Shown: positions 8,778-17,877, numbered from the stretch's first letter. The stretch: DNA of 64,000 bases from Romboutsia sedimentorum (GCF_030131845.1 NZ_JASKYM010000008.1:1-64000), one strand, 5' to 3'. A program made the numbers and translations. Notes: generated from the letters alone by a model not told the origin.

Positions 8778-10163
8778 CTATAGTTTCTTAAAGCTAATCT
8801 TTAAGACTTCTTTTGTTTTTGAATCAATTTTATAATTTTCACTAGTTTTATAATCACCCACGCACAGTATACCTTCTTCATCTGTTACTACAGGAATTTT
8901 GCATCTGTCCTCTCTTGGGATTTTTAAATCTATAAATAATTCTTTGATTTTCTTACTACCTGCAACGAGTTTTATTTTATCTCCTTGCTTTCTACTTCTT
9001 ACAACTATACCCCCTTTTACTTTGCTAAAATCAAACCCTTTAGATGTCTTATTTGTTTTTATACTTTTATATCTATCTATGCTCATTGTTTGGGTTTCTA
9101 AAATTAAGTCTAACTCTTTTATTTTAATAAATCCATTGCTAGGTATATTATAGCAAAAATCTATATCTTCACTAACTATTTCTTTAGTAGTTAATATTAT
9201 GATATTTTTTCTCCTATATGCAAGAATTCCTCTAGGAAGAGTTATCATTTTATTTATTTTATTTTCGTTTTCTAATTCAATTAGATCTTCTATATGCTTT
9301 TGATCTATAAAATTAGTATCTCCTAGTATATGTTTTATACCATTTCTTAATACTCTAGCTTTAATAGCATCATGTAAGTTAGTATACTTTTCTAAGTTTA
9401 TTTCTACAGAGTAAGAATTTAAATCTGAAACCTCTTTAAATTTAATTTTAGCTTCTTGTTCAATATAATCACTATCACTTTTTAAACCTTTACTCATCCT
9501 TACTATAGATTCTATTACATTAGGATTAAAATTATCCTTCATATATGGGATAAGTTCTAATCTTATTTTGTTTCTAGTATATATAGTTTCTAGATTTGTT
9601 TTATCTATTCTAGGGTTTAAATCATATTTTTTACAATAAGCTTCTATCTCACTTCTTTCTATATCTAAAATAGGTCTTATTATACCATTGTCTCTTATAT
9701 ATTCTATACCTCTTAAACCTTGAAGTCCTGTACCTCTCATAACTCTCATCAAAATAGTTTCTGCTTGGTCATTTAAATTATGTCCTATAGCTATTTTGTT
9801 TGATTTTGTTTTTTGTTTGATTTCTTCAAACATTTCATATCTAAGTGTTCTAGCTCCATCTTCTATCGAAACACCCTTTTCCTTGCAATACTGAGGAACA
9901 TTTATTGATTTAACAAAAGATGTAATTCCTAAATCTTCACAAATTTGAGATACAAATAATGCATCTTTTTGTGCTTCTATACCTCTTATTTGATGATTTA
10001 AGTGTGCAGCATACACCTCTATATCTAATACATCTTTTAATCTATAAAGTAGGTGTAGTAAACAAACAGAATCTGGTCCTCCTGAAAGACCCAATACTAT
10101 TTTGTCACCATCTTCTATCAACTTATATTTATTTATAGTACTTAGTAATTTTTCAAAAATCAT
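8778..10163 (-). CDS. tilS: tRNA(Ile)-lysidine synthetase
   Basis: Converts C34 of tRNA-Ile(CAU) to lysidine, changing it from Met to Ile decoding; essential in most bacteria. 461 residues. The N-terminal PP-loop ATPase motif LGLSGGPDSVCLLHLL starts near residue 23, followed by AAHLNHQIRG and IAIGHNLNDQAETILMR (family motifs). The C-terminal TilS domain contains KEVLKISFKKL at the end. It is in the usual tilS-ftsH arrangement, but hpt, which often lies between the two in Bacillus and Clostridium, is absent here. The ribosome site is GAGGT. Confidence 0.95.
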   Translation of the reverse strand: MIFEKLLSTINKYKLIEDGDKIVLGLSGGPDSVCLLHLLYRLKDVLDIEVYAAHLNHQIRGIEAQKDALFVSQICEDLGITSFVKSINVPQYCKEKGVSIEDGARTLRYEMFEEIKQKTKSNKIAIGHNLNDQAETILMRVMRGTGLQGLRGIEYIRDNGIIRPILDIERSEIEAYCKKYDLNPRIDKTNLETIYTRNKIRLELIPYMKDNFNPNVIESIVRMSKGLKSDSDYIEQEAKIKFKEVSDLNSYSVEINLEKYTNLHDAIKARVLRNGIKHILGDTNFIDQKHIEDLIELENENKINKMITLPRGILAYRRKNIIILTTKEIVSEDIDFCYNIPSNGFIKIKELDLILETQTMSIDRYKSIKTNKTSKGFDFSKVKGGIVVRSRKQGDKIKLVAGSKKIKELFIDLKIPREDRCKIPVVTDEEGILCVGDYKTSENYKIDSKTKEVLKISFKKL

Positions 10164-10295
10164 ATTTATACCTCTTACATTTAGTTTTTATTAACTTTTA
10201 TGTATAGTTTCTATAAAAAAACCATAAACCCTTGTATCTTTTTTTAAAAGATGCAAAGTTTAGTATAATTATTATAATACCAAATAAATTAAAGA

Positions 10296-10370
10296 AAAGG
10301 TAGTATTTTAACTACCTTTATAAAATTTATATAATTAAAGATTTATAATAAATTTTTAATTATATAAATT
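10296..10370 (-). terminator. two consecutive hairpins after the DUF1934 gene
   Basis: A 16-bp perfect AT hairpin (10324-10339 with 10355-10370) overlaps the stop codon, and a 9-bp hairpin AAAGGTAGT / ACTACCTTT (10296-10319) follows. The second resembles a terminator for the ddl-murI-DUF1934 transcript. Confidence 0.6.
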
Positions 10371-10785
10371 ATTCATTTATTTGCACTATAATGTTTATTT
10401 TATTTCTGCCTTTAAACAATTCCATAATTTTTATATCATACTCTATTTCTGCCTTTATACATTTTTTTTTATTTTTATCTATCTTTAGTTCTTTAGTGTT
10501 TGTTTCTATTATAAATAGACCCTGAGGTGTCCTATATTTCGTTTCATAAATACTACTTTTTTTGAAATTCATAGTGGAATTAGTATCCCCAAATCTTTTT
10601 ATATTAATTTCATTTTCTGATATTTTTATTGTACTTGTTGTTTTATTTCCATCTTCGTTTTCTTTATAAACTACATATATATCGTTATTTTTATAATATA
10701 CATCAGCAAATGTGCTTAGATTTATCGTATCTACTTTACCACTTTCATCATATTGTTTTGTGGTTATGCTAACTTTTCCGTTCAT
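10369..10785 (-). CDS. DUF1934 (YwiB-like) beta-barrel protein
   Basis: A 138-residue protein matching the DUF1934/YwiB family in length and pattern: a short lipocalin-like barrel with alternating strands (NGKVSITTKQ, DVYYKNNDIYVVYKE) and the family segment YRTPQGLFIIETNTKEL near residue 88. It is lysine-rich and has no signal peptide, so it is cytoplasmic. The biological role is unknown. It lies 60 bp downstream of murI on the same strand with a clear GGAGG site, and a hairpin (10805-10836) sits in the gap. Confidence 0.8.
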   Translation of the reverse strand: MNGKVSITTKQYDESGKVDTINLSTFADVYYKNNDIYVVYKENEDGNKTTSTIKISENEINIKRFGDTNSTMNFKKSSIYETKYRTPQGLFIIETNTKELKIDKNKKKCIKAEIEYDIKIMELFKGRNKINIIVQINE

Positions 10786-10804
10786 TTTTTCCTCCTAAAT
10801 AAGT

Positions 10805-10836
10805 ATAAACTTTAGGCTATATAGACTAAAGTTTAT
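10805..10836. repeat. intergenic hairpin between murI and DUF1934 gene
   Basis: Perfect 11-bp stem ATAAACTTTAG / CTAAAGTTTAT with a 10-nt loop and no T run on the minus strand, so more likely an mRNA processing or stability element than a terminator. Confidence 0.5.
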
Positions 10837-10845
10837 CTCATCTAA

Positions 10846-11655
10846 CTAATATTTTTGTATTTCTACATTTTTTATATCTTGAATTTCTTTTTTTAAAAAT
10901 TCTTCGCCTATACTAGCAAATTTTTCAGGTATATCAGAAACATAGTATTCATATGATGGTTTAATGCTATCATCTAATCTAATTAATTCTTTGTTTTCTA
11001 GTATTTTTTTTAAATCTTTAGCTGTTTCTTTAGCTGGATTTACCAGTTTTATATTTTCTCCGACTATTTCACCTACAGTCCTCTTTAGCAATGGATAATG
11101 TGTACAACCTAAAACTAAAGAGTCTATTCCTTGCTCTATTAACTCACCTAAATATTTTTGAGCAGTTAATGATGCAATTTCCGTATTTGACCATCCTTCT
11201 TCAACTATAGGTACGAATAAAGGACATGCTTTGTCAATTATCTTTATTTCTTTATCTATTTTTCCTATTTCAACGTTATAAGCTTTTGAACGAATAGTTC
11301 CTTCTGTACCAATAACGCCTACTATCTTATTTTTAGTAGAATATGCTGCTGTTCTAGCCCCAGCTTCTATAACTCCAATTATAGGTATATCATATTTCTC
11401 ATTAGCTTCTTTTAAACTTCTAGCAGTCGCTGTATTACAAGCAATTACTATTGCCTTTACATTCTTAGACATTAAAAAATTTATAGCTTGAAATGTATAT
11501 TTTATTATTGTCTCTTTTGATCTCGCTCCATAAGGTACTCTAGCTGTATCTCCAAAATAAACTATATTTTCATTAGGCAAAATTTTCATTATTTCTTTTA
11601 AAACAGTTAGTCCTCCTAACCCCGAGTCAAACACACCGATAGGTCTATCATTCAT
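10846..11655 (-). CDS. murI: glutamate racemase
   Basis: Makes D-glutamate for peptidoglycan. 269 residues from the ATG at 11655, preferred over the GTG nine bases earlier because AGGTG lies 6 nt upstream. The two-cysteine mechanism is visible: IGVFDSGLGGLTVLKEI at the N terminus, first catalytic Cys in VIACNTATA near residue 73, second in LVLGCTHYPLL near residue 183, with substrate loop YFGDTARVPYG. It follows ddl by 14 bp, forming a cell-wall precursor pair (D-Ala-D-Ala and D-Glu). Confidence 0.96.
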   Translation of the reverse strand: MNDRPIGVFDSGLGGLTVLKEIMKILPNENIVYFGDTARVPYGARSKETIIKYTFQAINFLMSKNVKAIVIACNTATARSLKEANEKYDIPIIGVIEAGARTAAYSTKNKIVGVIGTEGTIRSKAYNVEIGKIDKEIKIIDKACPLFVPIVEEGWSNTEIASLTAQKYLGELIEQGIDSLVLGCTHYPLLKRTVGEIVGENIKLVNPAKETAKDLKKILENKELIRLDDSIKPSYEYYVSDIPEKFASIGEEFLKKEIQDIKNVEIQKY

Positions 11656-11669
11656 ATTCCACACCTGCT

Positions 11670-12737
11670 CTACTTTTTAGTATCTAAAGCTAATTGTATA
11701 AGACTATCTATAAGGCTAGAATAACTTAATCCTGTCGCTTCCCACATTTTAGGATACATACTTATGTTTGTAAATCCTGGTAATGTGTTTATTTCATTTA
11801 TAAATATTTCTCCTGAATTTTTATCTATAAAGAAATCAACTCTAGAAAGTCCTTTTCCATCTATACTTTTAAATGCTTCGATTGCCATTTTTCTTATATT
11901 TTCCATGTCTATTTCATTTATATTTGCTGGTATATCATATGTTGATGAACCATTTATATATTTATCTTCGTAGTCATAAAAATCTTTAGCTGGTTTTATT
12001 TCTCCTGCTATAGATGCCTTAACTTCATTGTTCCCAAGTACAGCAACTTCTATTTCTCTTGCATCTATACCTTGTTCTAGAACTATTCTAGCATCAAATT
12101 TTAAAGCTTCATTAATTCCACTTAGAAGTTCTTCTCTGTTGTTAGCTTTTGATATCCCTACACTCGAACCTAAATTAGCTGGCTTTACAAATATAGGATA
12201 ATTTAATTTTTCTTCTATTTTATTTAATTCTTCTTGTGTATATTTATTAAATACACTCTTATGTGTATCTGTATAATCAACTTGTGGTAATCCTATTTGT
12301 GTAAATACTTTTTTGCATATAAGTTTATCCATACCTACACTTGAAGATAAAACTCCGCATCCTACATATGGTATTTGGCTTATTTCAAATAATCCTTGAA
12401 TAGTTCCGTCTTCTCCATAAGGACCATGTAAAACTGGGAATAATACATCTATTTTTTCTAATCTTCCATCTTCAAATACGATTCCTACTTCTTTATTTCC
12501 AACTGGAACTAAATTAATTTCAACATTTTTATTAGCTAAATTAACCCATTCCCCATTTCTTATATTTTCTTCATTTCCTTCATAATACATCCATCTTCCA
12601 TCTTTAGTTATTCCTATAGTAAAAATATTGTATTTACTTTTATCAATATGAGTATATATCGAAGCTGATGATGCTAATGAAACTTCGTGCTCTCCTGACT
12701 TTCCACCAAATATTAAAGCTACATTAAGTTTATTCAT
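11670..12737 (-). CDS. ddl: D-alanine--D-alanine ligase
   Basis: ATP-grasp enzyme joining two D-alanines for peptidoglycan. 355 residues from the ATG at 12737; the upstream GTG in the same frame abuts the GGAAGG ribosome site and is unlikely. Motifs: FGGKSGEHEVSLAS near residue 10, HGPYGEDGTIQGL near 107, VKPANLGSSVGISK, the omega loop FYDYEDKYINGSS with its tyrosine, and INEINTLPGFT. The tyrosine in the omega loop favours D-Ala-D-Ala over D-Ala-D-Lac activity (known for the family). The first gene of the ddl-murI-DUF1934 run. Confidence 0.95.
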   Translation of the reverse strand: MNKLNVALIFGGKSGEHEVSLASSASIYTHIDKSKYNIFTIGITKDGRWMYYEGNEENIRNGEWVNLANKNVEINLVPVGNKEVGIVFEDGRLEKIDVLFPVLHGPYGEDGTIQGLFEISQIPYVGCGVLSSSVGMDKLICKKVFTQIGLPQVDYTDTHKSVFNKYTQEELNKIEEKLNYPIFVKPANLGSSVGISKANNREELLSGINEALKFDARIVLEQGIDAREIEVAVLGNNEVKASIAGEIKPAKDFYDYEDKYINGSSTYDIPANINEIDMENIRKMAIEAFKSIDGKGLSRVDFFIDKNSGEIFINEINTLPGFTNISMYPKMWEATGLSYSSLIDSLIQLALDTKK

Positions 12738-12821
12738 AATTTTGCTCACCTTCCTGCTTTGTATTTATTAATATCAAATATTATATGCATTTTACCATCT
12801 AAATGATTATTATAGTTTATT

Positions 12822-12854
12822 TTAATAAAAAAATAAAGGAGCAAAAGCTCCTTT
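12822..12854 (-). terminator. terminator after the SleB-type gene
   Basis: Minus strand: AAAGGAGC, 4-nt loop, GCTCCTTT, then ATTTTTTT. It separates the sporulation block from ddl. Confidence 0.85.
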
Positions 12855-12881
12855 AATCTAAAATTCTAGTATGTTATGTAC

Positions 12882-13391
12882 TTATTTGGCAAACACATGA
12901 TTTCCAATTCTCATGTATGGGTCTAACGTTCTTATCCACTGGCATGTGGCTATATCTGGATTCCAAAAATATATTGCTTCGTTGGTTGGATCTTGTCCAT
13001 ATAACGCCTCTTGAGCAGCCTTGTATGCACTCTCAGTGTATTGCATGTTTATTGATCCATCATTAACTACTGAGAATGCATTTTTTTGGTATATGACATC
13101 TTTTATGCTATTTGGAAATCTAGAATCTTTCACTCTATTTATAACTACAGCAGCTACAGCTACTTGACCTTCGTAACTTTCACCTCTGGCTTCTCCTGTA
13201 ATTAATTTTGATAATAATAAAAGTTCATCATTACTTATATTTATAACTTCTCTTTTTTCCTGCTTTGCAAATTCTGATGGCACAGTGTTTTTATTATTCA
13301 AATCTTGACTTAATGCTAAAACTTGGCTACATGGCACTAACACATAAGTTAAAACTAATAATGACACTATAAACTTATAGTACCTACCCAT
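12882..13391 (-). CDS. SleB/CwlJ-type cell wall hydrolase
   Basis: Family members cleave spore cortex peptidoglycan. 169 residues. Start ATG 13391 is downstream of AAGGAG; the GTG at 13403 overlaps it. The N-terminal hydrophobic segment (KFIVSLLVLTYVLVPCSQVLA) is a signal peptide or anchor. The Hydrolase_2 domain covers about residues 55-168, with the catalytic glutamate in ITGEARGESYEGQVAVAAVVINR and the conserved YFWNPDIATCQW. It lacks the N-terminal peptidoglycan-binding repeats of full SleB. It lies 17 bp after spoIIR, suggesting sporulation-time expression. Which germination or morphogenesis step it serves is not shown by the sequence. Confidence 0.85.
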   Translation of the reverse strand: MGRYYKFIVSLLVLTYVLVPCSQVLALSQDLNNKNTVPSEFAKQEKREVINISNDELLLLSKLITGEARGESYEGQVAVAAVVINRVKDSRFPNSIKDVIYQKNAFSVVNDGSINMQYTESAYKAAQEALYGQDPTNEAIYFWNPDIATCQWIRTLDPYMRIGNHVFAK

Positions 13392-13408
13392 AGTTAAAAT
13401 CACTCCTT

Positions 13409-14065
13409 TTACTTCTTAAAATATTTGTCTAGTATTTCAACTACTTTAAATTTAACTTTCATTTTATTCATATCTTTTTGTGTCTTTTGTGTTATTAATT
13501 TGTATTCATCTTCAGTTAAAACTTCTTTTAATTTTTTATCTGTAGCCTTGTCTATAACTCCATTTTCTTCATCTACAAAACATAATGGAGGAAACATAAC
13601 ACACCACCAATTTTTCCCTTGACCTTTGCCTATAACTATTTTTAATGCTTTATATTCTCCTGCTGGAAGTATAACACTAGAGTATTGTTTAGTAGGAAAT
13701 GTACTGTTTTTAATTCCTATCTTCACGTCATAATTATATCCATTTTTACAAATAATATTTTTACTTATTTTTTCCAATTCATCATATTCATTTTTTATAA
13801 TCTCTTCACTTTGTTCTATACTAGTTGATTCTATTAGCTTTGGCTGTAAATATGCTATAACTGCATCTCTTACTTTAAGTTTTAATTCTTGATCTTCGTC
13901 AGTATCACTATTTGCTATTACATGAAATCTTATTAATTTATTTTTATAATCATCTGATATCGAATCTACTTTTTTTACTTCCCCACTTATTGTTATAGTC
14001 ATGACAGATATAATTGCTATAAGACTTAATATTAATATAATTACTCTAAATTTTATTTTATTCAT
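13409..14065 (-). CDS. spoIIR: stage II sporulation protein R
   Basis: Forespore-made, secreted signal that triggers SpoIIGA to process pro-sigma-E in the mother cell. 218 residues. An N-terminal membrane segment or signal (FRVIILILSLIAIISVMTITI) is followed by the family signature LIRFHVIANSDTDEDQELKLKVRDAVIAYL (about residues 44-73, only key parts cited) and the conserved GKNWWCVMFPPLCF near residue 150. It is next to a SleB-type gene and near sipL and yabG. Expected control by sigma-F; I could not confirm a -10/-35 by eye. Confidence 0.95.
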   Translation of the reverse strand: MNKIKFRVIILILSLIAIISVMTITISGEVKKVDSISDDYKNKLIRFHVIANSDTDEDQELKLKVRDAVIAYLQPKLIESTSIEQSEEIIKNEYDELEKISKNIICKNGYNYDVKIGIKNSTFPTKQYSSVILPAGEYKALKIVIGKGQGKNWWCVMFPPLCFVDEENGVIDKATDKKLKEVLTEDEYKLITQKTQKDMNKMKVKFKVVEILDKYFKK

Positions 14066-14130
14066 AACTAATTCCCCCTCAAAATATTTCTATTTTGAGT
14101 ATATCCAGTCTAATACTTTTTATACCAATA

Positions 14131-14158
14131 AAAAAAAGAAGGATACCCCTCTTTTTTT
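14131..14158 (-). terminator. GntR gene terminator
   Basis: Minus strand: A-rich arm with GAGG, GGTAT loop, CCTTC arm (one bulge), then a T run; overlaps the end of the regulator gene. Confidence 0.65.
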
Positions 14159-14837
14159 AAAGATCTTTATTATTCATTGTTCTCTCTATCATAAAATGTT
14201 CTATTTTTTCTATATGTTCTGTGGCATGTTTCTTTGCCATCTCATTATCACCTTTTTTTATAGCGTCTAAAATAAGTTTATGATCTCTTGCTATATCTAC
14301 AGTTGAATCATAATCAGATATATAAGTTACTCTAAATCTATATACTTGCTCCCATAATGAATTTATTAATTGATGCAGCTTTTTATTTTTAGTTGCCTTA
14401 AATATACATTCATGGAATTCAACATCTTTTTTAAGTAAAGTTTCTACATCTGAACCAGCAGCACTTTGTTCAAAGTCTTTAAGTATTGCCTCAAGTTTTT
14501 TTATATCCTCTGGGCTTATTCTTTCAGATGCTAGTGATGCTGCTAACCCCTCTACACTTGCTCTTATTTCTAAAACATCGATTATATCTTTTAAAGACAT
14601 ACTAGCTACATAAGCACCTTTTCTAGGAAGCATAATAACTAAACCTTCTAATTCAAGTTTTCTTATCGCTTCTCTAACAGGTGTCCTACTTACCCCTAAT
14701 TGTTCTGCTAACTGAACTTCCATTAATCTCTGTCCAGGTTTTACTTTTCCTTCTACTATTGCTTCTCTTAAATTTTCAAACACTACATCCCTTAATGGCT
14801 TATAATCATCTAAATTTAATTTATTTAAATTCTCCAT
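14157..14837 (-). CDS. GntR-family regulator, FadR subgroup
   Basis: Predicted metabolite-responsive transcription factor. 226 residues from the ATG at 14837, chosen because AAGGAG is 9 nt upstream. The N-terminal winged helix (about residues 10-70) shows ENLREAIVEGKVKPGQRL and LAEQLGVSRTPVREAIRKLELEGLV. The C-terminal FCD domain (about 80-215) carries the metal-site histidines seen in the family (EFHECIFKAT, HKLILDAI, HATEHI). The start overlaps the last 17 bp of ispE, so the two are translationally linked. The ligand is unknown; in Clostridioides the gene also sits between ispE and spoIIR. Confidence 0.9.
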   Translation of the reverse strand: MENLNKLNLDDYKPLRDVVFENLREAIVEGKVKPGQRLMEVQLAEQLGVSRTPVREAIRKLELEGLVIMLPRKGAYVASMSLKDIIDVLEIRASVEGLAASLASERISPEDIKKLEAILKDFEQSAAGSDVETLLKKDVEFHECIFKATKNKKLHQLINSLWEQVYRFRVTYISDYDSTVDIARDHKLILDAIKKGDNEMAKKHATEHIEKIEHFMIERTMNNKDL

Positions 14838-15711
14838 CAATTTCAACTCCTTTTTCATTACTATTAACAACATATACTTGAGAGTATTTTTCTAATAGTT
14901 TTTCTTTACCCCTTAGGGCTTGTTCTTTATTTTCAAATAAACCAAATACGGTTGGACCACTACCACTCATCATAGATCCTAAAGCCTTGTTTTCTATCAT
15001 AATTTTTTCAATTTCATTTATTTCTTTATGATATTTACTTGTTACAGTTTCAAGAACATTAACCATATTACTTGCTACAATATTTATATCTTCTCTATTG
15101 AGACAATCTATTAATAATTTATTATTTGGTCTATTTTGAATACTTTCTAAATCTAATCCACCATAAACATCTCTAGTAGATACAAATAAATCTGGCTTAC
15201 ACACCAATATACTAATATCTTTATGTAATCCTTTTATATAAGTTAGCTCTTCTCCTACGCCGCTTGCTAAAACAGCTCCTCCACAAATGCAAAATGGTAC
15301 ATCTGCCCCTAACTTAAATCCTATTTTTTGTAATTCTATTTCTGATAGATTAAGTTTCCATAGTTTATTAAGTCCTACTAAAACTGCAGCTGCATTCGAA
15401 CTTCCCCCAGCCATACCGGCCGCTATCGGAATATTTTTTTGTATAAATACTTCTACACCTTTATTTATTTTAAATTTATTTTTTAACAAATTAATAGCTT
15501 TATAAACAATATTTTCCTTATCTAGTGGTATATCAGAACTATCGCTCTTTATAACTATATCTTCTGTGCCTAATTCTTTTATTTTTATAATGTCATATAA
15601 ATCGATTGTTTGCATTATCATCTCGACTAAATGGTATCCATCTTTTCTTTTTCCTAGCACATCTATCGATAAATTTATTTTAGCTCTACTTTTCAACTCT
15701 ATAGAATTCAT
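14821..15711 (-). CDS. ispE: 4-diphosphocytidyl-2-C-methyl-D-erythritol kinase
   Basis: GHMP kinase of the MEP isoprenoid pathway. 296 residues from the ATG at 15711, where AAGGAG is 6 nt upstream. N-terminal SRAKINLSIDVLGKRKDGYHLVEM contains the substrate-binding residues, the ATP loop is PIAAGMAGGSSNAAAVL near residue 95, and the third GHMP motif GSMMSGSGPTVFG is near 255. It sits after the sipL terminator and overlaps the following GntR gene. Confidence 0.95.
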   Translation of the reverse strand: MNSIELKSRAKINLSIDVLGKRKDGYHLVEMIMQTIDLYDIIKIKELGTEDIVIKSDSSDIPLDKENIVYKAINLLKNKFKINKGVEVFIQKNIPIAAGMAGGSSNAAAVLVGLNKLWKLNLSEIELQKIGFKLGADVPFCICGGAVLASGVGEELTYIKGLHKDISILVCKPDLFVSTRDVYGGLDLESIQNRPNNKLLIDCLNREDINIVASNMVNVLETVTSKYHKEINEIEKIMIENKALGSMMSGSGPTVFGLFENKEQALRGKEKLLEKYSQVYVVNSNEKGVEIDGEFK

Positions 15712-15772
15712 TGTAGTCTCCTTGTACATAGTATAATGTATTCCTAACTACTAATATTATACTACAAAAAAT

Positions 15773-15806
15773 AAAACAATAGGGGATTATAATCCCCTAT
15801 TGTTTT
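15773..15806 (-). terminator. sipL terminator
   Basis: A perfect 34-bp palindrome with AATAGGGGATTA as core of the arm and T run at its end, 14 nt after the sipL stop. Confidence 0.85.
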
Positions 15807-15820
15807 ATTTTGATATAATG

Positions 15821-17371
15821 TTAATCTACTAAAGCAACTTTCTTTTCTAATATCAAGCACTTACCTGGTTTCAAAGGTTCTTCCATTTTTATTTCATTTA
15901 TTTCTGCTATTTCAGTTTCAGTAGTATTGTATTTTTTAGCTATATTCCAAAGGTTTTCGCCTTCTTTACATATATAAACTATTATACTTGGAGCTTTAGA
16001 TAAATCATAAACACCTAGATCATCACCTTTTACTATAAAGCTTTCTGATTTTTTATCTACAGCCTCTGTAAATCTTTTTATTTTTATATTCAAATCTACT
16101 TGATCCCTATTTAAATCTACATCTAATTTTTCTATAGAAGCTGTATTAAATACTTTGCAAGTATCTGTTAAATTATCTATCATAACATCATGTTCAAAAG
16201 GTATTTCTTCGCTTAATTTATAAACTATCCTTAAGCCCTCTACTGGAACATATAATACATCTACTTTTATTATACCTTGTATTATGCTTTTATCCTCTTC
16301 TGAATAACTATTTTCTATAGATATAGATGCGCATGCACTAACTATATCTTTTATTTGTATATCATCATTAGTATTTTTTATACTCTCTCTCACCATAAAG
16401 TTTTCTGATGAACTATTTAAAGTTTTATTAACTTCTATTGCTCTATGGTCAAATTTAATTATTTTTTGTGGAGAATATGCATCTTGTAAGACTTCTCTTG
16501 TAATATCATCTGTTACTTTTACTTTACAACCTATTGTACAATCAATTTCTAATATTCCTGTATTATTATCTTCATTTTTCTTAAATGTATAATTAAAGTC
16601 TCCCATAGATAATAAAGCTTCTTCTGTCATACCATCACAAACACCTGGTACTTCTATAAATTGAGTGAAATCTATTCCTATTCTATCTAATTCAACTAGC
16701 TCACCATCATATGTACAAGCTAACGGATTTATCTCTAATACTCCACCTATTATAACTTTATTATCAGCTACTCTGCTTTCTTTTATCTTAGCATATGGAT
16801 TTAAGCTTATTATAGATTGAATTTCTTCAGTATTTATAGTCATAGTATCTCTTATTACACTTTCTGATTTTTCTATTCCTATAATATCTTGATAGCTTAT
16901 TTCTTTTCTATGCTTTTGTATTCCTTCAACTTGAGATACATCTTTTACTATATCTAATCTTTGTTTATCGAATAGGCTTCCTCTTATATTCATAAGGGCA
17001 CCAACTCTTATTTTTCTCTCATTCATTATAGTACAATCTATATGCTCAATTTCTGGGAACAACATGTATTCCATGTCTTGAACTATATTATCTTTTTCTA
17101 TAATTTCATTTATGTCTATTTTTCCATCTACGCTCGAAACTGTATTTTTATCATCTGTTATATATATTACGTTGTAATTAAAACTTCCCCTGCAAACTAT
17201 TTTACCATCTGTTACTTCTATCTTCTTAATAGATATGTACCCTTCTGTTTTTACAATATCATAAACATCTGATTTCTTATCTGGTACAACAGCTTCTGAT
17301 TCTATAAACGTTTGAAACTTTCCAAAGTCCATTCTATTGTCTACTTTTATTACATCTTTAATTAATTCCAT
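15821..17371 (-). CDS. sipL: SipL-like spore coat morphogenetic protein (SPOCS and LysM domains)
   Basis: In Clostridioides, SipL binds SpoIVA and is needed for coat assembly around the forespore. This 516-residue protein matches that architecture: an N-terminal region starting MELIKDVIKVDNRM, DUF3794/SPOCS repeats (for example VEGIQKHRKEISYQDIIGIEKS and the later EIPFEHDVMIDN), and a C-terminal LysM domain (VYICKEGENLWNIAKKYNTTETEIAEIN, about 465-510). The start at 17371 follows GGGGGG by 6 nt. Gene order yabG-veg-sipL-ispE-gntR-spoIIR supports orthology. Expression in the mother cell is expected; no sigma-E promoter was clear to me. Confidence 0.85.
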   Translation of the reverse strand: MELIKDVIKVDNRMDFGKFQTFIESEAVVPDKKSDVYDIVKTEGYISIKKIEVTDGKIVCRGSFNYNVIYITDDKNTVSSVDGKIDINEIIEKDNIVQDMEYMLFPEIEHIDCTIMNERKIRVGALMNIRGSLFDKQRLDIVKDVSQVEGIQKHRKEISYQDIIGIEKSESVIRDTMTINTEEIQSIISLNPYAKIKESRVADNKVIIGGVLEINPLACTYDGELVELDRIGIDFTQFIEVPGVCDGMTEEALLSMGDFNYTFKKNEDNNTGILEIDCTIGCKVKVTDDITREVLQDAYSPQKIIKFDHRAIEVNKTLNSSSENFMVRESIKNTNDDIQIKDIVSACASISIENSYSEEDKSIIQGIIKVDVLYVPVEGLRIVYKLSEEIPFEHDVMIDNLTDTCKVFNTASIEKLDVDLNRDQVDLNIKIKRFTEAVDKKSESFIVKGDDLGVYDLSKAPSIIVYICKEGENLWNIAKKYNTTETEIAEINEIKMEEPLKPGKCLILEKKVALVD

Positions 17372-17432
17372 GTTTATCCCCCCTGTATTAAATAAAACTA
17401 TCACACTATATTTATATTTCAGGAACAAAAAA

Positions 17433-17465
17433 AAAATTACACCTATTTTTAATAGGCATAATTTT
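17433..17465 (-). terminator. veg terminator
   Basis: Hairpin with AAAATTA and CCTAT segments paired across small internal loops; ten T follow on the minus strand. Confidence 0.75.
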
Positions 17466-17730
17466 AACTAACGTGTAATTTATTTTGATCTTTAAATACT
17501 TGCAATTTTACATTAGATGTCAATAAATCAGAATAACTATAAGATACTCTAGAGCATCCATTACCTTCATCATCTAATTTTACAACAAACACACTTGGAT
17601 AAACTTTTTCTAGTATTCCCTTTTTAGTAACAATCTGCTTTCTTCCCTTGTTAGCCTTAAGTAATATCTTCTTACCTAAGTGTCTTTCCAAACTTGCTCT
17701 TATATTATCTAGAGTTTGAACAGTGGCCAT
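17464..17730 (-). CDS. veg: Veg protein (DUF1021)
   Basis: Small conserved Firmicute protein; in Bacillus subtilis it stimulates biofilm matrix genes and is very highly transcribed. 88 residues. Recognised by DNIRASLERHLGKKILLKANKGRKQ at the N terminus and the SH3-like VYPSVFVVKLD...RVSYSYSDLLT segment. A near-consensus sigma-A promoter precedes it and a strong terminator follows, so it is a single-gene unit. The location between yabG and sipL is conserved in related genomes. Confidence 0.92.
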   Translation of the reverse strand: MATVQTLDNIRASLERHLGKKILLKANKGRKQIVTKKGILEKVYPSVFVVKLDDEGNGCSRVSYSYSDLLTSNVKLQVFKDQNKLHVS

Positions 17731-17763
17731 AATATCACCTTCTTTAAACGTTTGTATGTTTAC

Positions 17764-17792
17764 ATAATATCATATATTTGTTTTTTTGTCAA
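17764..17792 (-). promoter_or_regulatory. veg promoter
   Basis: Minus strand: -35 TTGACA (17787-17792), 17-bp spacer, -10 TATTAT (17764-17769). A second possible promoter lies upstream: TTGACT (17830-17835), 17 bp, TAAAAT (17807-17812). Confidence 0.8.
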
Positions 17793-17877
17793 ATGTTTAA
17801 ACTAATATTTTATATTTTATTTATACAAAAGTCAATAGTATTTTTTAAGATATACAGTATAATATTAATTTTTTTGG

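Noticed and set aside
10216-10260. Hairpin ATCTTTT/AAAAGAT upstream of tilS as a regulatory element
   Set aside because: Pure AT stem common in this composition, with no other support.
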